NCBI RefSeq assembly: GCF_000812565.1
Contig: NZ_JTAM01000006.1
Coordinates: 205,174 to 269,173, forward strand
Length of the DNA: 64,000 nt
Direction of reading: 5' to 3'
DNA from: Flammeovirga sp. OC4
GTDB lineage: Bacteria; Bacteroidota; Bacteroidia; Cytophagales; Flammeovirgaceae
Both the position numbers and the translations under genes were made by a program. Position 1 is the stretch's first letter. Each line of letters starts with the position of its first letter. The notes under the pieces were generated by a model that saw nothing but the letters and a program-made list of their open reading frames with translations, was not told the DNA's origin and did no database searches. Below are positions 26,640 to 35,823 of the stretch, in pieces.

Positions 26640-28298
26640 TTACTCATTGTATAATTTTTCGTAGTACTGTAACGCCATACGGTTAGCGTCGAAGTAAGGA
26701 AGAACGTCACGCATAGAGTTCTTCACACGCTCAGTCCAAGTTTCAGGCTCATCATAGTACATAGGAATGATTTCATTCTCTAAGATGTCTAATAAGCTGT
26801 TCAAATCTTGCTCGTCTTGCTCGTGTGTAGGAGCGTTCAAGTCAGCCAATGGAAGAACGAAAGAGTTCTCACCGTTAGCGAATTCAGGGATCCAACCGTC
26901 ATCAGTAGAAAGGTTGATACCACCGTTCATCGCTGAAGTCATACCTGAAGTACCAGAAGCTTCACGAGGTACACGAGGGTTGTTTAACCATACGTCAGAA
27001 CCTTGCTTCAACTTACGAGAAAGCTTTAATTCATAACCTACCAATACAGCCATGTTGCTGTAAGACTTCGATAAGTGAACTAATTGGTTGAACGTAGAAA
27101 CCGCACCGTAATCCATTGGATAAGGCTTACCTGCCCAGATGATTTGGATTGGCTTATCAGGGTTGTTCATGATACGATCGAAACGCTCTTTGTTTCTAGT
27201 GATCAAGTCTGCACGCTTATAAGCTGCAAAACGACGAGCCCAAACGATAGTAAGTTTCTTAGGGTCCATTAATTTACCCGTTTGATCCGCTACTGTTTCG
27301 AATAATTTCGCTTTTAAGTAACGCTTACGTTTGATTAACTGCTCATCTTCTTCTTTGTGAAGAGCGTTGTATAACTGCTCATCAGCCCAGTAAGTACGGT
27401 TTTGTGCGTTTGTGATAGAAGTAATACGGCAGATGTTACCATATTTGTTCCACATATCGTTAGATACTTCACCGTGTAATTTAGATACACCGTTGGCTAC
27501 TCTTGCTAGACGTAAACAAGCTAGTGAGTGATCGAAAGTATCGTCTTGGATACCAGTGATCTTACGAACTTGGTCTAATGGAATACCATTGAAGTAACCT
27601 AATTTATTTAAGAAGTGGATATCGTGTTTCTCGTTACCAGCTTCTTCAGGAGTGTGAGTAGTGAATACTAATAATTCTTTCACTTTCTCCATATCACCGT
27701 CAAACTTGTTCGTTAGGTGGAACGCTGCCGGTAATGCGTGTGCTTCGTTGAAGTGGTAAACTTCTGCGTTGTATTCCAACTCATCAAGAAGTTTAGCACC
27801 ACCTAAACCTAGAAGCATATATTGAGCTACTTTTGCAGAAGCATCAGCGTCATAAAGACGGTGAGAGATTGACTGCGACAAGTAGTCGTTTTCAGGAAGG
27901 TCAGTTGTTAAGAAGAACATCGGTACAGTGTTGAATACACTTGGACGTAAGTACTTCGCAGTTACCCAAACTGGGTGACCATTTACCTGAATCGTAAATT
28001 TAATGTTTGTGTCTTCTAAGAAGTTGTTGATTTTTTCTTGGAATAAGGCATCCATCTCCTGGTTACCTTTACGTACTTGGTCATAGTAACCATATTTCCA
28101 AAGAATACCAATACCGATAAAGTTTTGGTTTAACTCATAAGCAGAACGCATGTGCGAACCCGCTAAGAAACCAAGACCACCAGAATAAATCTTGAATGGT
28201 TGGTCAATAGCGAACTCCATACAGAAGTAGGCTACACGTTTTTTATATTTTGGGTCGTAAGCATAAGGGTGCTTAAAATCTTGTTCGAAACGTGACAT
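26640..28298 (-). CDS. glgP: Alpha-glucan (glycogen) phosphorylase, short bacterial type
   Basis: A 552-residue GT35-type phosphorylase. It opens KKRVAYFCMEFAIDQPFKIYS and GGLGFLAGSHMRSAYEL. HFNEAHALPAAFHL and HTPEEAGNEKHD follow, then KLTIVWARRFAAYKRADL and the PLP/glucan site PREASGTSGMTSAMNGGINL. This shorter form (about 550 residues against 800+ in MalP/GlgP) is the one usual in Bacteroidota and Thermotoga. It releases glucose-1-phosphate from storage alpha-glucan in the cytoplasm. Codon use is of the highly expressed type. A strong 43-nt hairpin sits 33-75 nt before the start codon, and a LacI-type operator-like sequence further up. Confidence 0.93.
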   Translation of the reverse strand: MSRFEQDFKHPYAYDPKYKKRVAYFCMEFAIDQPFKIYSGGLGFLAGSHMRSAYELNQNFIGIGILWKYGYYDQVRKGNQEMDALFQEKINNFLEDTNIKFTIQVNGHPVWVTAKYLRPSVFNTVPMFFLTTDLPENDYLSQSISHRLYDADASAKVAQYMLLGLGGAKLLDELEYNAEVYHFNEAHALPAAFHLTNKFDGDMEKVKELLVFTTHTPEEAGNEKHDIHFLNKLGYFNGIPLDQVRKITGIQDDTFDHSLACLRLARVANGVSKLHGEVSNDMWNKYGNICRITSITNAQNRTYWADEQLYNALHKEEDEQLIKRKRYLKAKLFETVADQTGKLMDPKKLTIVWARRFAAYKRADLITRNKERFDRIMNNPDKPIQIIWAGKPYPMDYGAVSTFNQLVHLSKSYSNMAVLVGYELKLSRKLKQGSDVWLNNPRVPREASGTSGMTSAMNGGINLSTDDGWIPEFANGENSFVLPLADLNAPTHEQDEQDLNSLLDILENEIIPMYYDEPETWTERVKNSMRDVLPYFDANRMALQYYEKLYNE

Positions 28299-28330
28299 AT
28301 TAATATTAAAATTTAATTGTTTTATTGTTT

Positions 28331-28373
28331 ACATGCATTAAGTGACGTCGTTATGACGTTTCTTAATGCATGT
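28331..28373 (-). promoter_or_regulatory. Large perfect leader hairpin upstream of glgP
   Basis: Outer arms ACATGCATTAAG (28331-28342) and CTTAATGCATGT (28362-28373), 12 bp without mismatch; inner arms ACGTC (28345-28349) and GACGT (28355-28359). No T run on either strand, so it is not a terminator. It lies in the predicted glgP leader. Confidence 0.6.
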
Positions 28374-28438
28374 GCAATTTTTATAAATTATTTATGGATT
28401 AGTATGATGTAGGTCATCAAAATAAGAAAGATTTTATG

Positions 28439-28450
28439 TAACCGGTTGCG
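28439..28450. promoter_or_regulatory. LacI-type operator-like sequence upstream of glgP
   Basis: GTAACCGGTTGC is an almost perfect 12-bp dyad with the central CG typical of LacI-family sites, followed by GAAACCG. It is 140 bp before the glgP ATG. The rest of 28451-28875 shows no gene or clear signal. Confidence 0.3.
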
Positions 28451-28875
28451 AAACCGTTGTAATGTTAAAGATTAAACTAAAAATATAACTTTATTCACAT
28501 TTTTAATTCAAAAAATTCTCTTTTTAAGAAATATTTTCAAATAAATTTTCGAGTGTTTTACATAAATAAGATAATATTTAGATAATCCTCTTCCGACTTG
28601 TTAAAGAATAACATACTTCGGGGGTAATGTTGTCATTTTGTTGAGGATAAGCGATTAAGCTTAACGTGGATTTTGTTGCAAATTAAAAACTAGTTATCAA
28701 ATTAAGATGAACTTGATGTGAATAGCATGTGATGATAAAAATAAGGTTCAAATTACACTTCATCAAAAACAGTAAAGAATTGAATATAGTTCAATGTCAA
28801 TCTAAGCTATTTCTACAAAAAGGGTAAAATTTGTGGTAAAAATAGGCTCATTTCTTAACTGATGATGGAGCTATT

Positions 28876-29091
28876 TTAAGAAGGTTGATGGAGCGTGTTT
28901 TTAGGGCTTTTTCTAGTCCATTTTCTCATTTGAAAGTAGGCACCTATCATTAATGCTAATGCTCCCATTCCAAACCAGGTGATAAAGGAGACTAACTGTA
29001 TGCCTAGCCATGTAATCATTTTTAGGAAAGGGGTAAAGAGAAATAATAAACTTAAAAGAAAGAATCCGAATATTACTTTAAAGATATTCAT
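28876..29091 (-). CDS. Small two-helix membrane protein
   Basis: A 71-residue protein with two hydrophobic segments (VIFGFFLLSLLFLFTPFL and VSFITWFGMGALALMIGAYF) and a basic tail (QMRKWTRKSPKNT). I do not recognise a family. It is kept because the hydrophobic pattern with charged ends is typical of real small membrane proteins and it has its own 200-bp upstream region. It is divergent from the AddB-like gene, with no other neighbours within 500 bp. Confidence 0.5.
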   Translation of the reverse strand: MNIFKVIFGFFLLSLLFLFTPFLKMITWLGIQLVSFITWFGMGALALMIGAYFQMRKWTRKSPKNTLHQPS

Positions 29092-29295
29092 AGTATGGAA
29101 GTAAAAGGGTTATTTGATGAGAGAATGAAATGCAATTGATTATTAAAATACAGCGAGATAACTGCGATTTAGTTTCGTGAACGTAAGATACAAAAAAATG
29201 TTGCCTTCATAAAAAATACATAGAAAGTATTAATCTTCTTTTGTGATCTATGATCTGTTTGTATTTTCGTTGCATTACTTTTTAAAACCTTACAG

Positions 29296-32200
29296 ATGTC
29301 ACAAGATTACAATCTTCCATTTCTAAAATCAGTTGCTCAACGAATTTATGCTGAACACCAGCAACAACTCACCAAAATCATTGTGGTGCTTCCGTCTCGA
29401 AGAGCCGGTATGTATTTTAAACAATACTTTGGTGAAGTGATTCCACATACCACCATTGCACCTGCTGTATTATCTATGGAAGGTTTTGCAGAGCGTTTGT
29501 CTAATCTTGTGAAAGCAGATGGTGTGACACTACTTTTTAAATTATTTTCTCTTTATAGAAAAAAAGATAAAACCATCACGATTGAAAAGTTTGGTGCTTT
29601 AGGGAAATCATTATTGAGAGAGTTCAATATGATTGATAACAACCTTACAGAAGAACAAGCTGAAAAAATGTTTGAGCATCTGAAAGAAACAAAAGCAATT
29701 GAACATTGGGCAGAGTCATTAGGGGAGGAAGATGAAATGATAGAAAAGGTGAAGAAGGAGTTGTTTGCGAAGAAGGAAACAATGGCGGACTTTTTAGAAT
29801 TTTGGGAGAATCTTTCTTCGACCTATTTTGAGTTTAAAGACGAATTAAAGAAAGAAGGTTTTGCGTATGGTGGATTGGCTTTTAGAGAAGCTTATAACCA
29901 CCTTGAGGATCGAATAGACTATCTAGGTATTAAAAAAGTAATATTTGCCGGCTTCTCACAAATGTCAGGAGTGGAACAGGCCATCGTACAGAAGTTAACA
30001 GACATCGGGAAAGCCCAAACGTTCTTTGATGCAGACAAACAGTACTTCAGTAAATATCACGAGGCAGGTCACTATCTAAGACGCTATACTGAGGGGTTTG
30101 CCAAACAGCATATCGATTTTCAAAAAGATTGGTGGAGTACACACCCTAAGCAAGTAGAAATTAAAGCCATCAGTAATGTGGTAGGCCAAGCGAAATACGC
30201 GGGGGAGTGGTTGCAAAGTTTATTAGATACTCCTGAGAAGAGAGCTGAATTCCAAAAGACACTTAATCATACTGCCATCTTACTTCCTGATGAGGCATTG
30301 TTGCCTGCACTTCTACGATCTCTTCCTGAAATCGATTTTGGAGAAGACAAGAGTTTGGCTCAAATGACCAACATTACAATGGGTATGCCTTTCTTCAAAA
30401 CACCTCTGTTTGACCTGTTGAGAACCATCTTCCAGTTGCAGGAAAGGATGAAACCTTCGGAAGGGAGTGAGAGAAGTGCTTATTTCAAAGATGTTCAAAA
30501 TGTATTAAGACACCCTTATTTTCAGTACACAAGTTCATTAAAAGAATTTGAAGAGATTTCAACGACCATTTTGGATGAAATAGTCAAGCAGAAAATGGTT
30601 TGGGTGCCTTTAGAAAAAATAAATGATTGGGGAGATAAGCATCCTATTTATAAAGCAGTGTTCCAATATTGGGGCAATGATTATCGTAATGCTTTGAGTT
30701 CTTTTGTAGAATTGATCAAAGTATTGGCAGAAATTTTAAAAGCCAACCCTGATACTTTAGGTATCTCTTCCTCAGAATCATTGGAAGAGTCTTTTGAAGG
30801 GGAATTACTCATACAGTTTTATAAAGTTATCCGACGCCTTCAAGATACTTTACCTCAATTTGCACAAGAAAACGGTCAATTATCCATTTCGGTGTTCAAA
30901 TCATTGCTTTTGGAATTGCTACGTTCTTCCAACGTTCCATTTACGGGTGTACCGATTGCACCATTACAAATTATGGGTATGTTGGAGAGTAGAGCATTGG
31001 ATTTTAAAAATATATTGATCCTTTCTTGTAATGAAGGGAATCTACCGATCAAGAAAGCAGTAGAAGCGATTATTCCTTTTGATACGAGGGTACAATACGG
31101 TATGCCGACTTACATGGATAATGAGGCTGCTTTTGCTTATACTTTCTATCGTTTGTTTCATAGGGCAGAAAACTTAGTTTTTGCTTATTTAGATGGAAAT
31201 GCTGGTGGAGACATCGGTGAAATGAGCCGATTGGTGTTGCAAGTAAAAGAAGAACTGGCCGAGATTCCTTCCAATCAAATTACTTTGAAGTCAGATGTGT
31301 GGTTATTGTCAAAGGCCGATAAGGCAATGGCATTGCCTGTCACGATTGAAAAGGAAGAGGTGCTTCAAAAACGAATCAAAGAACGATTAGCTGGAGGGGT
31401 CAGCCCTTCGGCCTTGAATTCATTTATAAGAAATCCACTCACTTTTATTGATGAAAAAGTACTCAAACTGAAGGAAGAGGAAGAGGTAGAAGAAGATTTA
31501 GATAACAGAACATTTGGTAACCTGATTCACTTGGCTTGTGAATGGGGCTTAAGAAGAATGGCAGGACTAAGCGACACTGATACAGAAACTCCTTTTGTAT
31601 TAAGAAAAGAGCATTTTGAACAAGCGATTGCTGATAAGACTTTTATTCTTAAATTGATTCAGGATACAGCAAAAGAAGAAGGAGCCGATTTAAGTAGAGG
31701 ACAAAACTTATTGCTTAAAGCGGTTGCTCAAAATCTGTTGGAACGCTTTTTCAAAAAACAGATTGAAGAAATAGAAAAATCGAATGACAAAGCGATCACA
31801 ATTGTTGGACTAGAAAAATTTGTAGATCATACTTTCGAAGTGGAAGTGGAAGGTGAAAAAATTCCGGTGAAGCTTTCAGGTATGGCGGATAGAATTGATG
31901 TCATCGATGGGCAACTGAGAGTGGTGGATTATAAATCGGGAGGCTATAACCCTGCTGATTTAGGGGTGAAAAACTGGACTGAATTATTGGAGGACGAGCA
32001 TAAAGGAAAGTTTTTACAATTAGTAGTTTATAGCTACCTTCTTACAAAAGCAGGTTTGGATGCGTCAAATAAAAGATTTCAGGGAAAACTCAATAAAGCA
32101 GGAAAAGTGATTCAAAAGGAAAACCTAACCAACATTGATTTGGGTAAAGGAGTGGCTTCTGGATTTTATTTCTTTAGAAAAATAAATGAAGGTTTAAAAA

Positions 32201-32328
32201 CATGTAAAGTGGATCAGCCTATAGGAGATGATCAAGATTTAGACTTTCTTGAAAAAACAGAAAAACTGATTGAAGAAATCGTAAAAATGATGCTTGACAC
32301 TGAAAAACTATTGGAAGATGTAATCTGA
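29296..32328 (+). CDS. AddB-like PD-(D/E)XK nuclease of the recombination pathway
   Basis: A 1010-residue protein. The N-terminal two thirds are an inactivated helicase-like region (TKIIVVLPSRRAGMYFKQYF, TLNHTAILLPDEALLPALLR, PLQIMGMLESRALDFKNILI, LSCNEGNLP). The C-terminal part is a PD-(D/E)XK nuclease: GGVSPSALNSFIRNPLTFID, FGNLIHLACEWGL, then KLSGMADRIDVIDGQLRVVD and YKSGG (catalytic D-x-E/DYK core near residues 865-880). This is the Bacteroidota AddB form, working with AddA (a UvrD-type helicase) in double-strand-break end resection. The AddA gene is not adjacent. No Cys iron-sulfur staple typical of Firmicutes AddB is evident. No clear terminator follows. Confidence 0.85.
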   Translation: MSQDYNLPFLKSVAQRIYAEHQQQLTKIIVVLPSRRAGMYFKQYFGEVIPHTTIAPAVLSMEGFAERLSNLVKADGVTLLFKLFSLYRKKDKTITIEKFGALGKSLLREFNMIDNNLTEEQAEKMFEHLKETKAIEHWAESLGEEDEMIEKVKKELFAKKETMADFLEFWENLSSTYFEFKDELKKEGFAYGGLAFREAYNHLEDRIDYLGIKKVIFAGFSQMSGVEQAIVQKLTDIGKAQTFFDADKQYFSKYHEAGHYLRRYTEGFAKQHIDFQKDWWSTHPKQVEIKAISNVVGQAKYAGEWLQSLLDTPEKRAEFQKTLNHTAILLPDEALLPALLRSLPEIDFGEDKSLAQMTNITMGMPFFKTPLFDLLRTIFQLQERMKPSEGSERSAYFKDVQNVLRHPYFQYTSSLKEFEEISTTILDEIVKQKMVWVPLEKINDWGDKHPIYKAVFQYWGNDYRNALSSFVELIKVLAEILKANPDTLGISSSESLEESFEGELLIQFYKVIRRLQDTLPQFAQENGQLSISVFKSLLLELLRSSNVPFTGVPIAPLQIMGMLESRALDFKNILILSCNEGNLPIKKAVEAIIPFDTRVQYGMPTYMDNEAAFAYTFYRLFHRAENLVFAYLDGNAGGDIGEMSRLVLQVKEELAEIPSNQITLKSDVWLLSKADKAMALPVTIEKEEVLQKRIKERLAGGVSPSALNSFIRNPLTFIDEKVLKLKEEEEVEEDLDNRTFGNLIHLACEWGLRRMAGLSDTDTETPFVLRKEHFEQAIADKTFILKLIQDTAKEEGADLSRGQNLLLKAVAQNLLERFFKKQIEEIEKSNDKAITIVGLEKFVDHTFEVEVEGEKIPVKLSGMADRIDVIDGQLRVVDYKSGGYNPADLGVKNWTELLEDEHKGKFLQLVVYSYLLTKAGLDASNKRFQGKLNKAGKVIQKENLTNIDLGKGVASGFYFFRKINEGLKTCKVDQPIGDDQDLDFLEKTEKLIEEIVKMMLDTEKLLEDVI

Positions 32329-32593
32329 ATTATAAAAAAACTTAAATAATTTAAATTAAGGAGTCGATCTAGGAAGTAATTTGTTTCTTGATGATAACTT
32401 AGGATGTTCTAAGTACTAAGGCAAAATTAGTTGGTCATTAATTCTTGAATCTTTTTTGTGAGTGCAACGCTAAAAATGCCTTTATGGTGATGTTATATAA
32501 TTTTTTAGGAGGCAATTATCGCAAAGTAAATAAGAAGCAAGCAGTAGTAGAAAGTAATTTTGATTTAGAGCTTATTGGGGACGATCTATTTAT

Positions 32594-33850
32594 ATGCTAA
32601 TTATACCTAATACAAAACGTACGTTACAAAGATACTTTTCACTCTTTGTTGCATTGATTACCTCTTCCTTTTTTGCGAATGGCGCAAGGGCCCAGACTAC
32701 CTTGCCGTCTTTGGATGAAGTAGATATGCTGATGACAAATCTGACTGTACAGTTAGAAATCACATCAGGTATAGATGCTATGTATAATTTTGACTTCAAA
32801 GTTGCAGAAGGACAATTCAACTGGCTTAAAAGTCACTACCCTGAACACCCCCTTCCTTACTTCTTATTGGGCCTTTCACAATGGTGGAAAATTGTACCCA
32901 ATATTGAAAATACCTCTTACGATAAAGACTTTTTTGTCTACATGGATTCTGCCATTTATTTCGCAGATAAGATTTACAAGAAAGATAAAGAAAATCAAGA
33001 AGCACTTTTTATTCTTGCAGGAACTTGGGCTTTCGAAGGCCGTTTGAATGGAGAAAGGCATAATTGGGCCAAAGCCACTTTTGCGGTAAGAAAAGCTTTA
33101 AATTATTTTGATAAGCTTAAAGGAATGCCGAAGACTTCTCTAACACCAGAGTTATTGTATGGTGATGGTTTATATAACTATTATGTAGAGTGGATCAAGG
33201 AAAACTACAGAATGCTCAGAACGGTATTGTGGATGTTTGACGGAGGAGATAAGGCTTTAGGTATTGAACAGTTAGAAACATGTGGCAAGGAGGCTTTTTA
33301 TACCCGTATTGAAGCCATGTACTACCTCATGAAAGTACATTCGTCGAGTGGTGGTAAAATGATTCGAGCATTACAGATATCTGAATATCTATACAAAAAA
33401 TACCCGAACAACCCTTACTTCCAAAGGTATTATGCTCGATTACTCTATTATAGTGGTCGTTATCCTCAGTTGTATACAGTGAGTAAATCTCTATTGGAGA
33501 GAGTTGATGAAGGAATGTTTGGCTACGAAGAAATGAGTGGAAGATATGCCGCTTTTTATCTTGGAGCCTATTACAGAGATTACCTCAGCAACCCCGAAAA
33601 AGCAAATTACTATTATCAGAGAGCAGTCAAGTTTGTAGAAGATATCGGTGATTATGGCTCAGGTTACTATCATTATTCTTTAGCGGCTTTAGCACGATAT
33701 GCAAAGCAGAAAAAAGATTGGGATAATGCTGAAATCTATTATTCGAAGATTCTAACTTATGCTGCTGGTAGAAAAAAGTTGCAGACTGAAGCAAAGAAAT
33801 TCAAGAAGGAAAATAAAAAAAGAAAAAAAGCTGCTAAAAAAAAGAAATAG
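32594..33850 (+). CDS. Exported tetratricopeptide-repeat protein with basic tail
   Basis: A 418-residue protein with a signal peptide (YFSLFVALITSSFFANGARAQ) and several TPR-like units (MYNFDFKVAEGQFNWLKSHY, ALFILAGTWAFEGRLN, MIRALQISEYLYKKYPNNPY, AEIYYSKILTYAAGRKKL). The last 25 residues are extremely basic (KKFKKENKKRKKAAKKKK), unusual for an exported protein; they may bind nucleic acid, polyanionic polymer or the membrane. No enzymatic motif. It stands alone and ends with a perfect terminator. The gap before it (32329-32593) shows nothing recognisable. Confidence 0.75.
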   Translation: MLIIPNTKRTLQRYFSLFVALITSSFFANGARAQTTLPSLDEVDMLMTNLTVQLEITSGIDAMYNFDFKVAEGQFNWLKSHYPEHPLPYFLLGLSQWWKIVPNIENTSYDKDFFVYMDSAIYFADKIYKKDKENQEALFILAGTWAFEGRLNGERHNWAKATFAVRKALNYFDKLKGMPKTSLTPELLYGDGLYNYYVEWIKENYRMLRTVLWMFDGGDKALGIEQLETCGKEAFYTRIEAMYYLMKVHSSSGGKMIRALQISEYLYKKYPNNPYFQRYYARLLYYSGRYPQLYTVSKSLLERVDEGMFGYEEMSGRYAAFYLGAYYRDYLSNPEKANYYYQRAVKFVEDIGDYGSGYYHYSLAALARYAKQKKDWDNAEIYYSKILTYAAGRKKLQTEAKKFKKENKKRKKAAKKKK

Positions 33851-33887
33851 CCTTGTCATGATGTGAAATGACAAGGCTATTTTTTTT
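33847..33887. terminator. Bidirectional terminator between TPR gene and LytTR regulator
   Basis: Perfect 13-bp stem ATAGCCTTGTCAT (33847-33859) / ATGACAAGGCTAT (33868-33880) with T on the plus side. It sits between convergent genes and overlaps the last base pairs of the TPR gene. Confidence 0.9.
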
Positions 33888-33907
33888 GACTAAATTTTAG
33901 AATAGAC

Positions 33908-34675
33908 TTACTGATCAATCCACATTTTAAATGAGTTCGCCTTCAATCGGCTGATCATAATTTCGGGGTGTTCGCTAGTGGTGAGAAATACAGCTAATTT
34001 CCCCCCAAAGTGGTTTTCAAAGCTTTTGATACTTTGAATATTGACAATACAGCTTCTGTTAACACGGAAAAAATCTTTTGGATCTAGTTGTGATTCTAAG
34101 CTTTCTAAGGTGTGATTCAGAATATGTTCTTTACCGCTGAAAAGTACAGCAGTGGTAATATTGGCTTCACTTTTTAAGTAGGCAATTTCACTGACATCCA
34201 GTTTGAAAAAAGCCTGAGCACCATGAATCAGAAAACGCTTCCGATATTCTTTTTTCTCTCCTTGAATGGCGGAAAGAATCAATTGGTAATCGATCTGTTC
34301 CGATTTGTTGGGTGTTTGACTTGCTTCAAATTTTTCAATGGACTTACTCAGCTTATTTTCGTCTACTGGCTTTAAAAGGTAATCAACACTATTGACCTCA
34401 AAAGCCTGAATAGCATATTGATTAAAAGCCGTGGTGAAAATGATGGGTTGAGGGATATGAACTTGATCAAAGATTGAAAATGAAATACCATCCTTTAGTT
34501 GGATGTCCATAAAAATGACATCACAGTTTTCTGCTTTGGGTGATGAAAACCACTCTACCGCTGTACTCACTTTGTCAATTTTATCCAGTAAGTTCCATTC
34601 TGGTCGAAGTGTTTGAACCATCAGTTCCAACATTTCGGCATTGTACATCTCATCTTCAATAATTAAGTAGTTCAT
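33908..34675 (-). CDS. LytTR-type response regulator
   Basis: A 255-residue response regulator. Receiver domain 1-125: YLIIEDE (acidic pocket), phospho-acceptor D57 in VIFMDIQL, switch Thr in PIIFTTAF, Lys in YLLKPVDE. LytTR DNA-binding domain about 150-255: RKRFLIHGAQAFFKLDVSEI, YLKSEANITTAVL, FFRVNRSCIVNIQSIKSF. It starts 12 nt after the sensor kinase gene. It is the last gene of a five-gene unit with MFP, RND pump and TolC-like genes, so it probably controls that efflux system. Confidence 0.92.
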   Translation of the reverse strand: MNYLIIEDEMYNAEMLELMVQTLRPEWNLLDKIDKVSTAVEWFSSPKAENCDVIFMDIQLKDGISFSIFDQVHIPQPIIFTTAFNQYAIQAFEVNSVDYLLKPVDENKLSKSIEKFEASQTPNKSEQIDYQLILSAIQGEKKEYRKRFLIHGAQAFFKLDVSEIAYLKSEANITTAVLFSGKEHILNHTLESLESQLDPKDFFRVNRSCIVNIQSIKSFENHFGGKLAVFLTTSEHPEIMISRLKANSFKMWIDQ

Positions 34676-34687
34676 TTATCTATGGTT

Positions 34688-35722
34688 TTATAATAGGGGT
34701 AATTTAACTTTAAAATGCGTGGTTGTTTTTTCAATAATCAAAGATTTGTCGATCAATATGGCAAATCTCTTTTTGAGGTTTTCTAATCCTTTTTTGGTAG
34801 AGTAGGCAGAAGGTTTTTCATTTAATGAATTTTGAATCACAATATATTCTTCTTCTTCAAAAATTTCAATGTTCAACGGCGAATGTTCATCGGCAATATT
34901 ATGTTTGATGGCATTCTCAATCAGTAATTGAAAAGTCATAGGTGGAATTTCCTTGCTCATGCATTTTTCAGAGATATTGATGTCTAGAAAAATACTATTC
35001 TTGGCTCTCTCTTGATGCAGAGAAGTATATTGTTTTACAAACTCAATTTCTTCTTTCACTAATATCGTCACCCAATCCGAATGCTGTAAAGCATAACGGC
35101 TGATACTTGAGAAGTTTTGTATAAAATTCTTAGCCTCTTCTTCTTTTTTTAAAACAATAAGCGATTTCAAAATACTTAAGTTATTGAAGAAAAAATGGGG
35201 GTTCAACTGATCTTGTAGTGCCTTATAACTCATTTCTAATTTCTCTACTTTCAAATTTTCTACTTCCATGACCATTTCCAATCCTTTTTTGATAATTCTG
35301 AAAAGCAGGAACAAGAAACTAATTGAGATAAAAACAATAATTGAGACCAGAAGAAAAAGTACGGTGGCGATGATGGTATCTCTTTCATAGTTTGGAAACT
35401 GAATAAGATACATCAAACCGGCCATAATCATTACAGCAACGATAGAGGAATACCCCAGTTGGTTCAGTATTCTTTTTTTGAAGTTTTTGGGTGATATAGG
35501 AATTTTTTGTTCTAATTTCTTATCAATCCAAATAATAGATTCAACCAAAATGACATAGAAAATAGTACCAGCTATAAAAGGAATTGTGATACTCATGCCT
35601 TCAGGTGGTCCGCCCATGACTAGTAGTAATAAACAATTGGATAAAAATCCCAAAAGAGTAGTAAGCAATACCCTTTTGACAATGTACTTGGGGGTGTATA
35701 TGGTATCTTCGTTGTGAATCAT
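34688..35722 (-). CDS. LytS-type sensor histidine kinase
   Basis: A 344-residue kinase with four N-terminal transmembrane segments (about 15-37, 44-66, 90-110, 120-145), a short coiled coil (VMEVENLKVEKLEMSYKALQ), the His_kinase motif QLNPHFFFNNLSILKSLIVL with the phospho-acceptor His near 178, and an ATPase domain (FQLLIENAIKHN N-box, STKKGLENLKKRF G-box). No separate periplasmic sensor domain is present, so it probably senses a membrane signal. A terminator-like hairpin (35737-35773) precedes its start by 15 nt, separating it from the pump genes. Confidence 0.92.
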   Translation of the reverse strand: MIHNEDTIYTPKYIVKRVLLTTLLGFLSNCLLLLVMGGPPEGMSITIPFIAGTIFYVILVESIIWIDKKLEQKIPISPKNFKKRILNQLGYSSIVAVMIMAGLMYLIQFPNYERDTIIATVLFLLVSIIVFISISFLFLLFRIIKKGLEMVMEVENLKVEKLEMSYKALQDQLNPHFFFNNLSILKSLIVLKKEEEAKNFIQNFSSISRYALQHSDWVTILVKEEIEFVKQYTSLHQERAKNSIFLDINISEKCMSKEIPPMTFQLLIENAIKHNIADEHSPLNIEIFEEEEYIVIQNSLNEKPSAYSTKKGLENLKKRFAILIDKSLIIEKTTTHFKVKLPLL

Positions 35723-35736
35723 ATTTTTTTAAAAAT

Positions 35737-35773
35737 GCACTCTACCAAATGTAAAAAACTTTCGGTAGAGTGC
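35737..35773 (-). terminator. Terminator-like hairpin before the LytS-type kinase gene
   Basis: Perfect 10-bp stem GCACTCTACC (35737-35746) / GGTAGAGTGC (35764-35773). On the minus strand it is followed by ATTTTTAAAAAAAT, with the kinase ATG 15 nt later. Either a weak terminator that lowers kinase expression relative to the pump, or an attenuator. Confidence 0.6.
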
Positions 35774-35823
35774 GAACATGCAACAAACATTACATGCATT
35801 TTCATTGTTGGAAATAACGATTA

